From Aeromonas cavernicola (lineage in GTDB: Bacteria > Pseudomonadota > Gammaproteobacteria > Enterobacterales > Aeromonadaceae), in the NCBI RefSeq assembly GCF_002795305.1, contig NZ_PGGC01000037.1:1-54939 (forward strand): DNA of 54,939 nt, in the 5' to 3' direction. The notes under the pieces are model-generated. The model worked only from the letters and a program-made list of their open reading frames with translations, was not told the origin of the DNA and ran no database searches. Positions within the stretch are counted from its first letter, which is position 1, and each line of letters opens with the position of its first letter. Below are positions 1 through 9,074 of this stretch, in pieces. Made by a program: the position numbers and the translations under genes.

Positions 1-1170
1 GTGGAGTTTGCCTGTGGTATTCCTCATCTGCAAAAAGGCGAGCACTCTCTCAACGTGGGGCGCGGGGTTGATTGCTACTCGGTGATGCAACCGGTGGGGG
101 TCTGCGCGGGGATCACCCCGTTCAATTTTCCTGCCATGGTGCCGCTGTGGATGTTTCCGGTCGCGCTTGCCTGCGGTAACTGCTTTATTCTCAAGCCCTC
201 TGAAAAGAACCCGTCACTCTCTTTGCGAATGGCTGAGTTACTCAAAGAAGCGGGCCTACCAGATGGGGTCTTTAACGTCGTGAACGGCGATAAAGAGGTC
301 GTCGATGTGCTGCTGACCGATCCTCGCATTGGCGCGGTCTCTTTTGTCGGCTCGACCCCTATCGCAGAGTACATCTATGCCACCGCCTCTGCTCATGGTA
401 AGCGGGTGCAGGCGCTGGGCGGCGCCAAGAACCACATGGTGGTGATGCCGGATGCGGATCTTGATCAGGCGATAGAAGCCTTGATGGGGGCAGCTTATGG
501 CGCGGCGGGTGAACGCTGCATGGCGGTCTCGGTTGCGGTGGTGGTGGGGGAGGCCACCGCCGATGCCTTGGTGGCCAAGCTGACACCACGGGTGGCGGCA
601 CTGCGAGTCGGCCCCGGTCTTGGCCACACGCCAGAGCATGAGATGGGGCCGCTGGTCAGCCAAGCGCACTTGGCCAAGGTACGTGGCTATGTGGATCAAG
701 GGGTTGCGGAAGGGGCTAGGCTGCGGGTCGATGGCCGGACGCTGCAGCACGAGGGCGGATTCTTTATCGGTGGCTGTCTGTTTGACGAGGTGACCCCACA
801 GATGCGGATTTACCGTGAGGAAATTTTCGGCCCAGTGCTGTCGATTGTGCGAGTGCCCGACTATGAGACTGCATTGCGCCTCATCAACGAGCACGAATAT
901 GGTAATGGCACCGCCATCTTTACCCGTGATGGTGATACCGCGCGGGACTTCACGACACGGGTGCAGGTCGGTATGGTAGGGGTGAACGTGCCTATTCCGG
1001 TGCCGATGGCTTTTCACAGCTTTGGTGGCTGGAAACGCTCAATCTTCGGGCCGCTTAACATGCACGGGCCGGACGGGGTACGCTTCTATACCAAGATGAA
1101 AACGGTGACCGCGCGTTGGCCGCAGAGTGCGCGCAGCGGGCCCGAGTTCGCGATGCCGACCATGAAGTGA
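1..1170 (+). CDS. mmsA: CoA-acylating methylmalonate-semialdehyde dehydrogenase (3' part)
   Basis: This is the C-terminal ~389 residues of an aldehyde dehydrogenase of the MmsA type, which converts methylmalonate or malonate semialdehyde to propionyl- or acetyl-CoA in valine and inositol catabolism. The family is about 500 residues long, so roughly 110 N-terminal residues lie left of the window and the GTG at base 1 is almost certainly an internal Val. Visible signatures are the TPFNFP segment, the catalytic Cys in GERCMA (about residue 173 of this fragment), [10 protein letters not shown], and the family-typical [13 protein letters not shown] near the end. The rest of its operon is off the window. 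A GC-rich hairpin follows the stop. Family assignment is firm; the exact substrate is inferred. Confidence 0.9.
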   Translation: MEFACGIPHLQKGEHSLNVGRGVDCYSVMQPVGVCAGITPFNFPAMVPLWMFPVALACGNCFILKPSEKNPSLSLRMAELLKEAGLPDGVFNVVNGDKEVVDVLLTDPRIGAVSFVGSTPIAEYIYATASAHGKRVQALGGAKNHMVVMPDADLDQAIEALMGAAYGAAGERCMAVSVAVVVGEATADALVAKLTPRVAALRVGPGLGHTPEHEMGPLVSQAHLAKVRGYVDQGVAEGARLRVDGRTLQHEGGFFIGGCLFDEVTPQMRIYREEIFGPVLSIVRVPDYETALRLINEHEYGNGTAIFTRDGDTARDFTTRVQVGMVGVNVPIPVPMAFHSFGGWKRSIFGPLNMHGPDGVRFYTKMKTVTARWPQSARSGPEFAMPTMK

Positions 1171-1201
1171 TCCCTCGGTTCACTATCATGGCTTAACCCT
1201 C

Positions 1202-1231
1202 GCCCCCGCCGCTCATGCTGATCGGCGGGGG
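1202..1231 (+). terminator. GC-rich hairpin after mmsA
   Basis: A perfect 10-bp inverted repeat (gcccccgccg / cggcgggggc) with a 10-nt loop lies between the mmsA stop and the next gene. No clean T-run follows it, so it may be a weak terminator or an mRNA 3' stabiliser. Confidence 0.45.
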
Positions 1232-1253
1232 CAATGTTGTGAAGGAACAACAG

Positions 1254-1988
1254 ATGCGACTGGGAATTCTCGATTGTGATCGGCTCGACTCCGACCTAGC
1301 GGCGCGCTTTGGCCCTGTTTACTCCGAGATGTTTATCAGGGGTTTTGCGGCCCTCGCCCCCGAGCTGGAATTTCGGGTGTGGTCAGCTCTTGATGGTGAA
1401 TTGCCAGAGCATTTAAATGAGTGCGACGCTTGGCTTATCACCGGTTCGCGCCACGATGCCTATAGCGATATTCCATGGATTGAAGCGCTGCGCGGTTGGA
1501 TCCGCCAAGCACATGATGCCGATGTCAAACTGGCCGGTGTCTGTTTTGGCCATCAGGTCATTGCCCAGGCGTTGGGTGGCGAGGTAGTGAAGTCGACCAA
1601 GGGCTGGGGGTTGGGCGTGGCAGTGCATCCCATGCTAGCAAGCGATGATTGGATGCAGCCCGGGTTGGCGCAGATCCGTATTTTAGCCAGCCATCAGGAT
1701 CAAGTGACTCAGTTGCCGCCGGGAGCAACCCGTTTGGCGGGCAATGATTTTTGTCCCAATTTTATGTTTTTACAGGGAAATCACATTGTTGCTATCCAAG
1801 GACATCCTGAGTTTACCGTGGAATACAATCGGGCTCTGATTGAACGACGGCGAGCCTTGCTGCCTGTCGAGCGTTACCAGAGCAGCCTCTCTTCGTTAGC
1901 GGGGGAGGTGGATTCAGCCACCATGATGCAGTGGCTGTTACAGTTTCTCGGCATTTTGCCTGTGCCTATTGATGAGGCCTTATCCTGA
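1254..1988 (+). CDS. Class I glutamine amidotransferase (GuaA N-domain/YfeJ type)
   Basis: A stand-alone class I glutamine amidotransferase of 244 residues. The nucleophile is in GVCFGHQ (Cys97) and the His/Glu partners are in the GHPEF motif, so the triad is complete. Such free-standing GATase-1 proteins (YfeJ-like) hydrolyse glutamine or gamma-glutamyl compounds, but the acceptor is usually unknown. The frame stays open to 1215, but the ATG at 1254 is preferred because AAGGAAC precedes it and MRLGILDCD is the usual family N-terminus. It lies 83 bp after mmsA on the same strand and may be co-transcribed in part. Function beyond glutamine hydrolysis cannot be told from the sequence. Confidence 0.85.
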   Translation: MRLGILDCDRLDSDLAARFGPVYSEMFIRGFAALAPELEFRVWSALDGELPEHLNECDAWLITGSRHDAYSDIPWIEALRGWIRQAHDADVKLAGVCFGHQVIAQALGGEVVKSTKGWGLGVAVHPMLASDDWMQPGLAQIRILASHQDQVTQLPPGATRLAGNDFCPNFMFLQGNHIVAIQGHPEFTVEYNRALIERRRALLPVERYQSSLSSLAGEVDSATMMQWLLQFLGILPVPIDEALS

Positions 1989-2070
1989 TAGTCAGTGCGT
2001 CTGTCAAATGCTAAATTTTGTAACGAAATTAAGGATTAAGCGCTGCAATGTTGGGTTCAGGTGTTACACT

Positions 2071-2090
2071 GGCCACCCTCTGTGGTGGCC
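2071..2090. repeat. Inverted repeat upstream of the CysB-like gene
   Basis: ggccacc / ggtggcc with a 6-nt loop (ctctgt) sits about 90 bp before the regulator start. It could be a weak terminator of the amidotransferase gene or an operator-like element. There is no T-run. Confidence 0.35.
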
Positions 2091-2180
2091 CGTTTATCTG
2101 GTTTGCATGCCCTATCTGCTCGAGCCAATGCTGTCTGAGCCACCGAGGTTGGAGCACACTAAGCCTGAGAGAGTGACCTC

Positions 2181-3152
2181 GTGAAACTACAGCAATTGAA
2201 GTATTTGATCGCGATCCGAGACCATAACCTGAATGTCTCGATGGCGTCCGATGCCCTCTATACCAGCCAGCCAGGGGTCAGTAAGCAAATCGGCCTGCTG
2301 GAGAGTGAGTTAGGGGTGCGGATCTTCGAGCGTCGTGGCAAACATCTGCACCGCATCACCCCCGTCGGCGAAGAGATCATCAAATGCGCCGAAGCGATGC
2401 TCAATATAGAGAGCAAGATCAAGGCGATTTCTCGCGAGTATCTCGATCCTACTGTGGGCACCCTAAATATCCATACGACCCACACCATTGCTCGCTATCT
2501 GTTGCCCAAGTCGGTCACCTACTTCACCAAGAAATACCCTAAAATCTCGTTCCACCTCCATCCGGTGATGTCGGCGAGTAAAGATCAAATCAGTAAGGGG
2601 TACTCCGATTTTTCTATCGTGGCTCATGAAATTGGTTTCGATAAAGAGCTGATTGCCCTGCCTGCTTACCTCTGGACTCTCTCGCTGGTGGTGCCGCAGG
2701 ATCACCCGTTGGCTAAGGTCAGCAAGCCAACGCTGGCGCAGCTCTGCCAGTATCCGATCCTCAGTTACGAAAGCGGCGCCACCGGCCGTCAGGTGCAAGA
2801 TGAGGTATTTCAAGCAGCGGGCCTGACGCCGAGCTACTACATGACGGTAATGGATGCAGGCGTGATCAAACGATATGTTGAGCTCGGTTTTGGCATCGGG
2901 ATCATCGCTTCGCTAGTGGCCAACGACAACGATACGCCGGGGCTGGTCTCTATTAATCTGGAGCACCTGTTCAAACCCTGCCCAGCGCAGATCTGTTTTA
3001 GCAAGAGCATTCTGCTGCAAAACTACATGTATGACTTCATCAGCTCCTTCTCGCCCCACCTTACCAAAGAGGTGATTCAGAACGTGATGCAGCAGCCTAG
3101 CCAGGCGCGTATCGACGAGCTACTGGTTGGGGTAGAACTGCCGATTTATTGA
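2181..3152 (+). CDS. cysB: CysB-family LysR transcriptional regulator
   Basis: A LysR-type regulator of 323 residues, the length of CysB (324). It shares the CysB N-terminus MKLQQL, the helix-turn-helix segment with YTSQPGVSKQ (residues 27-36), the THT motif at 100-102, the ATGR motif at 200-203, and SYMYDF-like and FSPHL segments near the C-terminus. CysB activates sulfate assimilation genes in response to N-acetylserine. The start is GTG, matching the CysB N-terminus exactly. Divergence from enterobacterial and Vibrio CysB is considerable: the position equivalent to Gln103 is Ile and that equivalent to Thr149 is Ala, both ligand contacts in the Klebsiella CysB structure. It may therefore be a CysB/Cbl-like paralogue rather than the main CysB. 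Family certain, orthology moderate. Confidence 0.75.
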   Translation: MKLQQLKYLIAIRDHNLNVSMASDALYTSQPGVSKQIGLLESELGVRIFERRGKHLHRITPVGEEIIKCAEAMLNIESKIKAISREYLDPTVGTLNIHTTHTIARYLLPKSVTYFTKKYPKISFHLHPVMSASKDQISKGYSDFSIVAHEIGFDKELIALPAYLWTLSLVVPQDHPLAKVSKPTLAQLCQYPILSYESGATGRQVQDEVFQAAGLTPSYYMTVMDAGVIKRYVELGFGIGIIASLVANDNDTPGLVSINLEHLFKPCPAQICFSKSILLQNYMYDFISSFSPHLTKEVIQNVMQQPSQARIDELLVGVELPIY

Positions 3153-3504
3153 GGTCTTCTGCTATTTTCGACGCAGCTGCGCAGCCTTGCGATACATGAG
3201 GGTGGCAGCTGGCCGTCGTCGCCATGGTTGCCCTCCTTTATCTTGCTGATGAAGCCGGGGGCCAGCTCTTTTCCCCTCAATGAGGCTTAACGGCGCGACA
3301 ATCTCTCCGCTATTTTGCGATCAATCAAAGAAAGTGTCGATTTATGCGTCTCTGCATCGACACCCAGTGGGACTGCTTTTAACCTTGCCCTACCCAACGC
3401 TATTTAAGCGGCGGCCTGCAGTCGTCATCCTGTGGTGTTCCCGTCGCTTGGCTCAGTGTTGTCGCTCTGAATCCTGATTTGTCGTCATAGAGGCAAGTAC
3501 GACC
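3153..3504. other. Non-coding stretch between cysB and nsrR
   Basis: 352 bp with no convincing gene. It should contain the nsrR promoter. An imperfect stem (gagggtggca about 3200 pairing with ttgccctcc about 3229) followed by tttatctt could end the CysB-like transcript. No other structure was identified. Confidence 0.3.
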
Positions 3505-3960
3505 ATGCAACTGACACGATTTACCGACTATGCCCTGCGTACCCTGACTTTTTTGGCTGTTCAGCCAGCTGATCGCCTGTCTACTATCACCGAAGTGGCC
3601 GACACGTTTGCCATTTCCCGTAACCACGTGGTGAAAGTGGTGCATCAGCTCGGTATCAAAGGATACATCGAGACAATACGTGGCAAGCATGGCGGGATAA
3701 GACTCGGGCGCTCAGCCGTGTCGATCAATTTGCGAGATGTCGTGATGGATATGGAGCATGTGCTGTGCCCAGTCGATTGCAAACGCGAGCAGTGCTGCCT
3801 GTCTGGTGGCTGTCGTATTCAGGGGATTTTGCGGCGCGCCATGAATGGTTTTTTGGAGGTGCTGGGTGAATATACCCTAGCGGATGCAGTACGAGACCCA
3901 ACTCGTTTGTGTCATCTGCTAGGCATTGAGCACGAAGCGGTGGCCGCTTTATCGAATTGA
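3505..3960 (+). CDS. nsrR: Rrf2-family nitric-oxide-sensing repressor NsrR
   Basis: A 151-residue Rrf2-family regulator matching NsrR across its length: MQLTRFTDYALR start, winged-helix with SRNHVVKVVHQL, and the wing motif RGKHGGIRLG. NsrR holds an Fe-S cluster that reacts with NO and releases genes of NO detoxification. Three ligand cysteines with NsrR spacing are present (Cys92, Cys97, Cys103); extra Cys at 88 and 98 are unusual. The C-terminus YTLADAV is typical. No NO-detoxification gene is adjacent, so it acts on distant targets. A GAGG precedes the ATG. Confidence 0.92.
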   Translation: MQLTRFTDYALRTLTFLAVQPADRLSTITEVADTFAISRNHVVKVVHQLGIKGYIETIRGKHGGIRLGRSAVSINLRDVVMDMEHVLCPVDCKREQCCLSGGCRIQGILRRAMNGFLEVLGEYTLADAVRDPTRLCHLLGIEHEAVAALSN

Positions 3961-4034
3961 CCGTCATGGTCGGTGGGGCTGGGTCGGCCAAAAGCAGCTA
4001 GCTACCCGATATTTTTGCCGGTCAGCCGGAGAAT

Positions 4035-4080
4035 CCTAGCCGTCAGGATCGCAAGGGCTGTCGCCCTTGTGTAAGCTAGG
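4035..4080. repeat. Nested hairpin between nsrR and the small membrane protein
   Basis: An outer stem cctagc (4035-4040) / gctagg (4075-4080) encloses an inner perfect stem caagggc (4052-4058) / gcccttg (4063-4069) with loop tgtc. It could be an mRNA structure in the leader of the downstream pair or the nsrR terminator. No T-run follows the inner stem. Confidence 0.4.
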
Positions 4081-4110
4081 CGGGTCCTTTCTGGTGGTTG
4101 AAATAAACAT

Positions 4111-4326
4111 ATGTGGCTATTTCTCTGGCGGGCATCCCTGCTGTATATCTTCCCCCTGCTGATGTGGGGCTACTGTCGTATTCAAGGTATTGCGTTTGTC
4201 GAGCTCGATACTGGGGTCAACAGCCACAAGTGGCTGGTGCTGGCTGCTTACCTTGTGTACGTGCTGCTTTGGCTGCTGGCTAACCGCTACCTTGTGCTGT
4301 TCTTGCGCCAACGAGGCCGTAAATGA
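4111..4326 (+). CDS. Small two-helix inner-membrane protein
   Basis: A 71-residue protein with two hydrophobic segments (about residues 5-22 and 41-63) separated by a polar stretch and ending in a basic tail (RQRGRK), so both ends are probably cytoplasmic. It is not recognised as a named family. Its stop overlaps the rmuC start by 4 bp (ATGA), which argues for a real, translationally coupled gene. The ATG lacks a strong Shine-Dalgarno. Function unknown. Confidence 0.65.
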   Translation: MWLFLWRASLLYIFPLLMWGYCRIQGIAFVELDTGVNSHKWLVLAAYLVYVLLWLLANRYLVLFLRQRGRK

Positions 4327-5660
4327 TTGACCCGAGGCTGTGGGTCATCTTGTTGCCAGCCTTGTTGCTGCTGCTTGGTATCGGCTGGTTGATCGGGCGG
4401 CGCAACAGCACGGCGCAAGCGCAGGATCTGCTGCTCGTGCAAGAGCGCTATCAGGCGTTGCAAGAGCGTGTTGAGGAGCTGCAGCATGAGCGGATGCAGA
4501 GCCAGCAGAAGCTTGATCAGCAGCAGACCCTGCTCATCAAGCTCACCGCCCGTCTCAAGGATGCGGAAGCGACCCTGCGTAGTGAACGGTTGGCCGCTGC
4601 AGAAAAACTGCAATTGCAGCAGGAGACGGAGCGGCGCCTTAGTCAGCAGTTTGAAAACCTAGCCAATCGGATTTTCGAGAAAAACTCGGGCAACTTCCGT
4701 GAGTTAAATCAGAACAGTCTCGATCTGCTGCTCACTCCGCTCAAGGAGCAGCTGGAGGGCTTTCGCCGTCAGGTGGGGGAGACCCACGCCCAGGAGACGG
4801 CCCAGCGCCACAGCCTCAAGTTCGAGCTGGAGCGCCTTGCCGAGCTCAATGCCCGCATGACCGAAGAGGCTGCGGCGTTGACCCGCGCCCTCAAGGGGGA
4901 CAGCAAGCAGCAGGGCAATTGGGGTGAAGTGGTGCTGGCGCGGATCCTGAGTGAATGCGGCCTGCGTGAGGGCCACGAGTACCACACCCAGGTCAATATC
5001 GAGGTGGATAAGGGCAAACGCTATCAGCCTGACGTGATCGTTCACCTGCCGCAGGAGAAGGACATCATCATCGACGCCAAGGTGTCGCTGACCGCCTACG
5101 AGCGCTGGTATAACAGCGATGACGAACTGGAGAGGGCGGTGGCGCTCAAGGAGCACGTCGCTTCGGTGCGCAACCACATCCGCGAGCTGGGCCGCAAGGA
5201 TTACCAACAGCTGCCCGGGGTACGCACCCTCGACTATGTGCTGATGTTTGTGGCGGTGGAGCCCGCCTTCTTCACCGCGCTGGAGGCGGATCCCTCGCTG
5301 GTGCGTTATGGTCTTGACCACAACATCCTGCTGGTGAGCCCTACCAATCTTATGGTGGCGCTGCGTACCATCGAAAACCTGTGGCGCTACGAGCGGCAGA
5401 ACCAGAATGCCCGCCAGATCGCCGAGCGGGCCGCTCGTCTCTACGAGAAGCTGCGGCTGTTTGTCGAGGAGATGCAGCAGATGGGTGGCAGCCTGCACAA
5501 GGCTCAGGAGAGCTACGACAAGGCGATGGGGCGGCTGGTCAATGGCCGTGGCAACCTGATCGCTCAGGTCGAGCGTTTCCGCGAGCTGGGGGTGGAGGTG
5601 ACCAAGAGCTTGCCCGAACCGCTGGTGGAGCGGGCACAGGAGCGAGATCGCGCGCCATAG
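4323..5660 (+). CDS. rmuC: DNA recombination protein RmuC
   Basis: A 445-residue RmuC homologue. RmuC limits recombination between inverted repeats and is considered a membrane-anchored nuclease-like protein. The layout is an N-terminal membrane anchor (about 5-22), a long coiled coil rich in Gln, Glu and Arg (about 35-115), then the conserved RmuC domain. The PD-(D/E)XK-like signature is visible as PDVIVHL (Asp near 237) followed by IIIDAKVS (near 248-255). KGDSKQQGNWGEVVL is also family-typical. It is coupled to the preceding small gene by a 4-bp overlap and faces chaA across a shared terminator. Confidence 0.93.
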   Translation: MIDPRLWVILLPALLLLLGIGWLIGRRNSTAQAQDLLLVQERYQALQERVEELQHERMQSQQKLDQQQTLLIKLTARLKDAEATLRSERLAAAEKLQLQQETERRLSQQFENLANRIFEKNSGNFRELNQNSLDLLLTPLKEQLEGFRRQVGETHAQETAQRHSLKFELERLAELNARMTEEAAALTRALKGDSKQQGNWGEVVLARILSECGLREGHEYHTQVNIEVDKGKRYQPDVIVHLPQEKDIIIDAKVSLTAYERWYNSDDELERAVALKEHVASVRNHIRELGRKDYQQLPGVRTLDYVLMFVAVEPAFFTALEADPSLVRYGLDHNILLVSPTNLMVALRTIENLWRYERQNQNARQIAERAARLYEKLRLFVEEMQQMGGSLHKAQESYDKAMGRLVNGRGNLIAQVERFRELGVEVTKSLPEPLVERAQERDRAP

Positions 5661-5671
5661 TTAAGCTGAAC

Positions 5672-5698
5672 CAAGGCCCATGCTCGACACGGGCCTTG
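5672..5698. terminator. Bidirectional terminator between rmuC and chaA
   Basis: Inverted repeat caaggccc / gggccttg with an 11-nt loop sits between the convergent rmuC and chaA stops. It can serve both transcripts, although T-runs are short. Confidence 0.65.
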
Positions 5699-5703
5699 TC
5701 ATG

Positions 5704-6801
5704 TTAGGGATGTTCGAACATCAAGAACAGGTAGACCACAAACAGTACCAGATGAGTGGCGCCGTGTAGTGCATGGGTACGGCCACTGCTAAAGGTGACT
5801 TTGCATACCATTAATGTGGTGATGAGGAGCACCATATCCGCGCTGGAAAGACCAAGGCGTACTTCTTGCCCAAGTATGGCGCCAATGAACAGCACTGAAG
5901 GGACCGTCAGTGCGATAGTGGCTAATACGGAACCAAAATAGAGATTCATGGCTCGTTGCAGCTGGTTATTGAATGCGGCTTTGATGGCGCCAACCGCTTC
6001 AGGTGCTAGCACGATAGAGGCGACGATAAAGCCACCGAGAGCGGCGGGGGCTGCCAACGCCTGTACACCATAATTAATTGGAATAGCTAGGGTTTTAGCC
6101 AGTAAGATCACCACAACCAGATATGCAAGCAGGAGCAAGGTGTGGTAGACGTTGCTCTGTAATGGACCATGATGTTCTGCTATGTCTTCATGGTCACTAT
6201 CCACAAAAAAGTGGCTGTGGCTGCGGGTTTGGATTAGCAAGAAGACCCCGTAGAGGAGGATAGAGATAATAATCAACATCCACGACATGGCGCGAGACAT
6301 CCCACCAATACTTCCCCCTTCGGTAAAATTGGGTAACACCAAGCACAGCAATGCCAGCGGTATGATGGCGACTAAATAAGATTTGACCCCATCGAGATTG
6401 AAATTTTGCGTGTGATAACGCCAGCCACCAAAGAGCAGCGTAAATCCTACCAGTCCATTAGTGACGAGCATCACGACGGCAAACATGGTGTCACGAGCCA
6501 TCACCGGATTTGGCTCGCCGGTTAACATGACCGATGAGATCATCACCACCTCTAATGAGATGACCGACAGCGTCAAGATAAGGGTACCAAAAGGTTCACC
6601 CAGTTTGATGGCTAGGGCATCTGAGTGGCGGACGACCGAGAAAATAGCCCAAGTCACGATGGCTAATAGAGTCAATGCGACCGGTATATAGATCCCCAAT
6701 GGGGTGCTCTCTGTGAGCAGTTCACTCCCCCACGTTTTGAAAAATAGCAAGCTGAGCAGGCCAATGGGCAGGGCAATCTCTTGCCGAATAAAGGAGATCA
6801 T
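5704..6801 (-). CDS. chaA: Calcium/proton antiporter ChaA
   Basis: A 365-residue polytopic membrane protein of the CaCA superfamily, nearly the length of E. coli ChaA (366). It exchanges cytoplasmic Ca2+ (and Na+/K+ at alkaline pH) for protons. Both alpha-repeat motifs are visible: GEPFGTLILTLSVISLEVVMI-like near residues 68-88, with its conserved Glu, and GGFIVASIVLAPEAVGAI-like near 257-275. A histidine- and acid-rich loop (HSHFFVDSDHEDIAEHH, about 193-210) separates the two halves. About 11 hydrophobic helices can be counted. Monocistronic context. Confidence 0.93.
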   Translation of the reverse strand: MISFIRQEIALPIGLLSLLFFKTWGSELLTESTPLGIYIPVALTLLAIVTWAIFSVVRHSDALAIKLGEPFGTLILTLSVISLEVVMISSVMLTGEPNPVMARDTMFAVVMLVTNGLVGFTLLFGGWRYHTQNFNLDGVKSYLVAIIPLALLCLVLPNFTEGGSIGGMSRAMSWMLIIISILLYGVFLLIQTRSHSHFFVDSDHEDIAEHHGPLQSNVYHTLLLLAYLVVVILLAKTLAIPINYGVQALAAPAALGGFIVASIVLAPEAVGAIKAAFNNQLQRAMNLYFGSVLATIALTVPSVLFIGAILGQEVRLGLSSADMVLLITTLMVCKVTFSSGRTHALHGATHLVLFVVYLFLMFEHP

Positions 6802-6950
6802 AGGCAGCGGTTCTCATCGTTGGGTGGGGGATAGATACCATGCACAACAGCTAAGCGCCATGGCGCAACGCCTTATGATAAAACGTGTTGGGTCATTAGT
6901 GGCTGATGATTTTGTTGCAAAATGTTAATGGTGGTTCAGTGCCGACCGAC

Positions 6951-8468
6951 TCAGCTGCCTTGCTGTTTGAGCCAATGGAGCGCTTGGCTTAATGGCATGG
7001 GCTTAGCGTAAACATAACCTTGGAGCAGATATACCCCATTTTGATTCAGATACTTGACCTGCTCTTGAGTCTCGACCCCCTCGGCAATCATCTCCATCCC
7101 CGACTCTCGACCCGAGGCGATGATCGCATCCAATACGGTACGCTTGAGATCATCGGTACCGACGGTATCAACGAACATCTTATCGATTTTGATCTGGCGA
7201 ATACCTAAGCGTTGTAGATAGGAAAAGCCACCGTAGCCGGTGCCAAAATCATCAAGTTTGAAGTGATAACCCTGTTGCTGTAATGCAGTGATCTCTCTCA
7301 TCGCAGTATCAATCTTAGTGATCGGGCTACGCTCAGTTAACTCAAAATTGAGCCGTTCAGGAGAAGGCCAGTGGTGTTTTTGCAGCAGATGACGCAGTAA
7401 TGGCTGTTCAATATGTGCAGCCACAATATTGACACTGACCCACAGCGTCGAAGGCAGTTTCTGAAGGTCGATGATGACTTGCTCTAGCACTTGTTCTGTT
7501 ATCGGTAGGATCAAGCCCTGCTCTTCTGAATAGCGAATAAACACTGCAGGAGGAACATGATTCCCCATGCACTGCCAACGGAGCAGCGCCTCAAACCCCA
7601 CCACGCGTTGATCACGGCTATCAATGATCGGTTGGTAGAACGGGGTAAATTCTTGTTGGGCTATGCCTGTTTGTAATAGGCCCTTTAGCGAGCGCCGATA
7701 ATGCCGCCGCAGCAAGTAGCCAGTCAGCATCACGAGACCCAGTGCGCTACCAGCGTAAACCGCGTACTTATGAGCTTGTTGCTCCGCATGTCGCTGCAGC
7801 GCGATCCCCCCCCACAGGGTCTGTTTAAATTCACTACCTGGATGCTCAAATGTCAGGCTAAGGCTCTGATGGGACAATTCATGTTTAATATTTCGATCTC
7901 CCCTCGTTAAATAGGGGGTGTGCAGCTGGGGATCTTTGGGAATGAACTCTATAAAAAAGCAGTTAGCGCAGGCGTCTTTCAGCTGATGATGGACCCAACT
8001 GTTATTAAGCACCCAATAGATGGTATTGCCGCCGACTTGAAAGTAGGCAACCAGTTCCTGTTCGGTATGAAATCCGGCCGCCGTTGCGGTTAGTCCGTAA
8101 TGGCGATCCTCTGCGGTGGTAGGAAAAGCGATAGCGGCAGCCGGTATGGCAGGCCCTAGGCTTGAACAACCCCCACCGGAGGCCAGTTCAATCCCTAACA
8201 AACGAAAATGGCTGTTATAAAAGCGTGGCTCTCGGAGCAGTGCCATATCCCCCTTACCGCAATCAAACGTCAATTTGGGGAGTTGTTCACGCAGGGCGGT
8301 ATTCAGCTCGATTTGACGAGTTAACAACGCCTGCTGGATATCTTCCATCTTCTGCTCTAGCAGGTAATGGGCGAGCGGCCTGCCGAGTAGCTGACTGAGC
8401 GGAAGTGCTACCAATATGGGGATTAGCAGCAGAAGCAGACAATTCAACAGGGGAGCAGAGCGATGCAC
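6951..8468 (-). CDS. CSS-motif cyclic-di-GMP phosphodiesterase (EAL)
   Basis: A 505-residue inner-membrane c-di-GMP phosphodiesterase with the PdeB/PdeC-like plan: TM helix about 7-28, periplasmic CSS domain with Cys-Ser-Ser at 101-103 and a partner Cys at 70, second TM at about 230-250, then a complete EAL domain. EAL hallmarks are GFEALLRW, the Glu of FELTERS, LDDFGTGYGGFSYL, KIDKMFV, IIAEGVET and the terminal LLQGY.YAKPM. All catalytic acids appear present, so it should be active. In E. coli PdeC the two periplasmic cysteines form a DsbA/B-controlled disulfide; the same redox control is inferred. No GGDEF domain. Confidence 0.9.
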   Translation of the reverse strand: MHRSAPLLNCLLLLLIPILVALPLSQLLGRPLAHYLLEQKMEDIQQALLTRQIELNTALREQLPKLTFDCGKGDMALLREPRFYNSHFRLLGIELASGGGCSSLGPAIPAAAIAFPTTAEDRHYGLTATAAGFHTEQELVAYFQVGGNTIYWVLNNSWVHHQLKDACANCFFIEFIPKDPQLHTPYLTRGDRNIKHELSHQSLSLTFEHPGSEFKQTLWGGIALQRHAEQQAHKYAVYAGSALGLVMLTGYLLRRHYRRSLKGLLQTGIAQQEFTPFYQPIIDSRDQRVVGFEALLRWQCMGNHVPPAVFIRYSEEQGLILPITEQVLEQVIIDLQKLPSTLWVSVNIVAAHIEQPLLRHLLQKHHWPSPERLNFELTERSPITKIDTAMREITALQQQGYHFKLDDFGTGYGGFSYLQRLGIRQIKIDKMFVDTVGTDDLKRTVLDAIIASGRESGMEMIAEGVETQEQVKYLNQNGVYLLQGYVYAKPMPLSQALHWLKQQGS

Positions 8469-8957
8469 AGAACACCCACCAACTCAAATACAAATAGGAG
8501 ATTCGTCTTAGGACAGTAGCAGGGTTGATAAGAACCTGCGAACCGATAACTGAACCGCTTTAGTGTCTACCCGCTATACAAAGCATCCAAGCTGGCAGGT
8601 TATTCTGTCTACTTTGGGGCATTCCACAGTAGAGGTTATTGCCTTTGTTCCTCACTGCGGCCGTCGCGGCCAGCACCCGATAGAGCGACTCATACTATAG
8701 CGTTGCAAACGCCTGCTATTTAGTGAGTAAGGCTAATCGGTGATGGTGAGCGCAGTGTGTTGTTGCAACACTGGCTATGGCCAGCATTCTGTCGCAGGTC
8801 CCCTAAGCATCAACGGCGTGCCTATTGCTCAACGACCTATCTGGGATTGGGCAGTGATGAGCGTTTTATTTCGGCCTCATTATGAGGGCGAAATAATACC
8901 AAAAGTAAATTTTGTGACGAATGTTTTATTTTTTGACGGTAACCGGAAACCCAAAAG

Positions 8958-8973
8958 AGTGATTTTTGTCACA
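8958..8973 (+). promoter_or_regulatory. CRP-like site upstream of mtlA (distal)
   Basis: AGTGATTTTTGTCACA matches the CRP consensus TGTGA-N6-TCACA at 9 of 10 half-site positions. It lies about 260 bp before the mtlA start. Confidence 0.6.
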
Positions 8974-9030
8974 AAAAAATAGCATTGAGACACAATTTCG
9001 TGCTGTTTTCGCCAAATCCGGAATGATTAA

Positions 9031-9046
9031 TGTGATTGAGATCACC
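9031..9046 (+). promoter_or_regulatory. CRP-like site upstream of mtlA (central)
   Basis: TGTGATTGAGATCACC matches the CRP consensus at 9 of 10 half-site positions with N6 spacing. This is the best left half-site of the cluster. Confidence 0.65.
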
Positions 9047-9074
9047 ACTTATAGTGGGGGATAAGGGGGTAAAC

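Noticed and set aside
1969-2184. 71-residue frame between the amidotransferase and CysB genes
   Set aside because: Overlaps both neighbours, spans a hairpin, and its translation looks random.
8740-8982. 80-residue frame in the mtlA upstream region
   Set aside because: Crosses the region of CRP-like sites, has no Shine-Dalgarno and no recognisable protein features.
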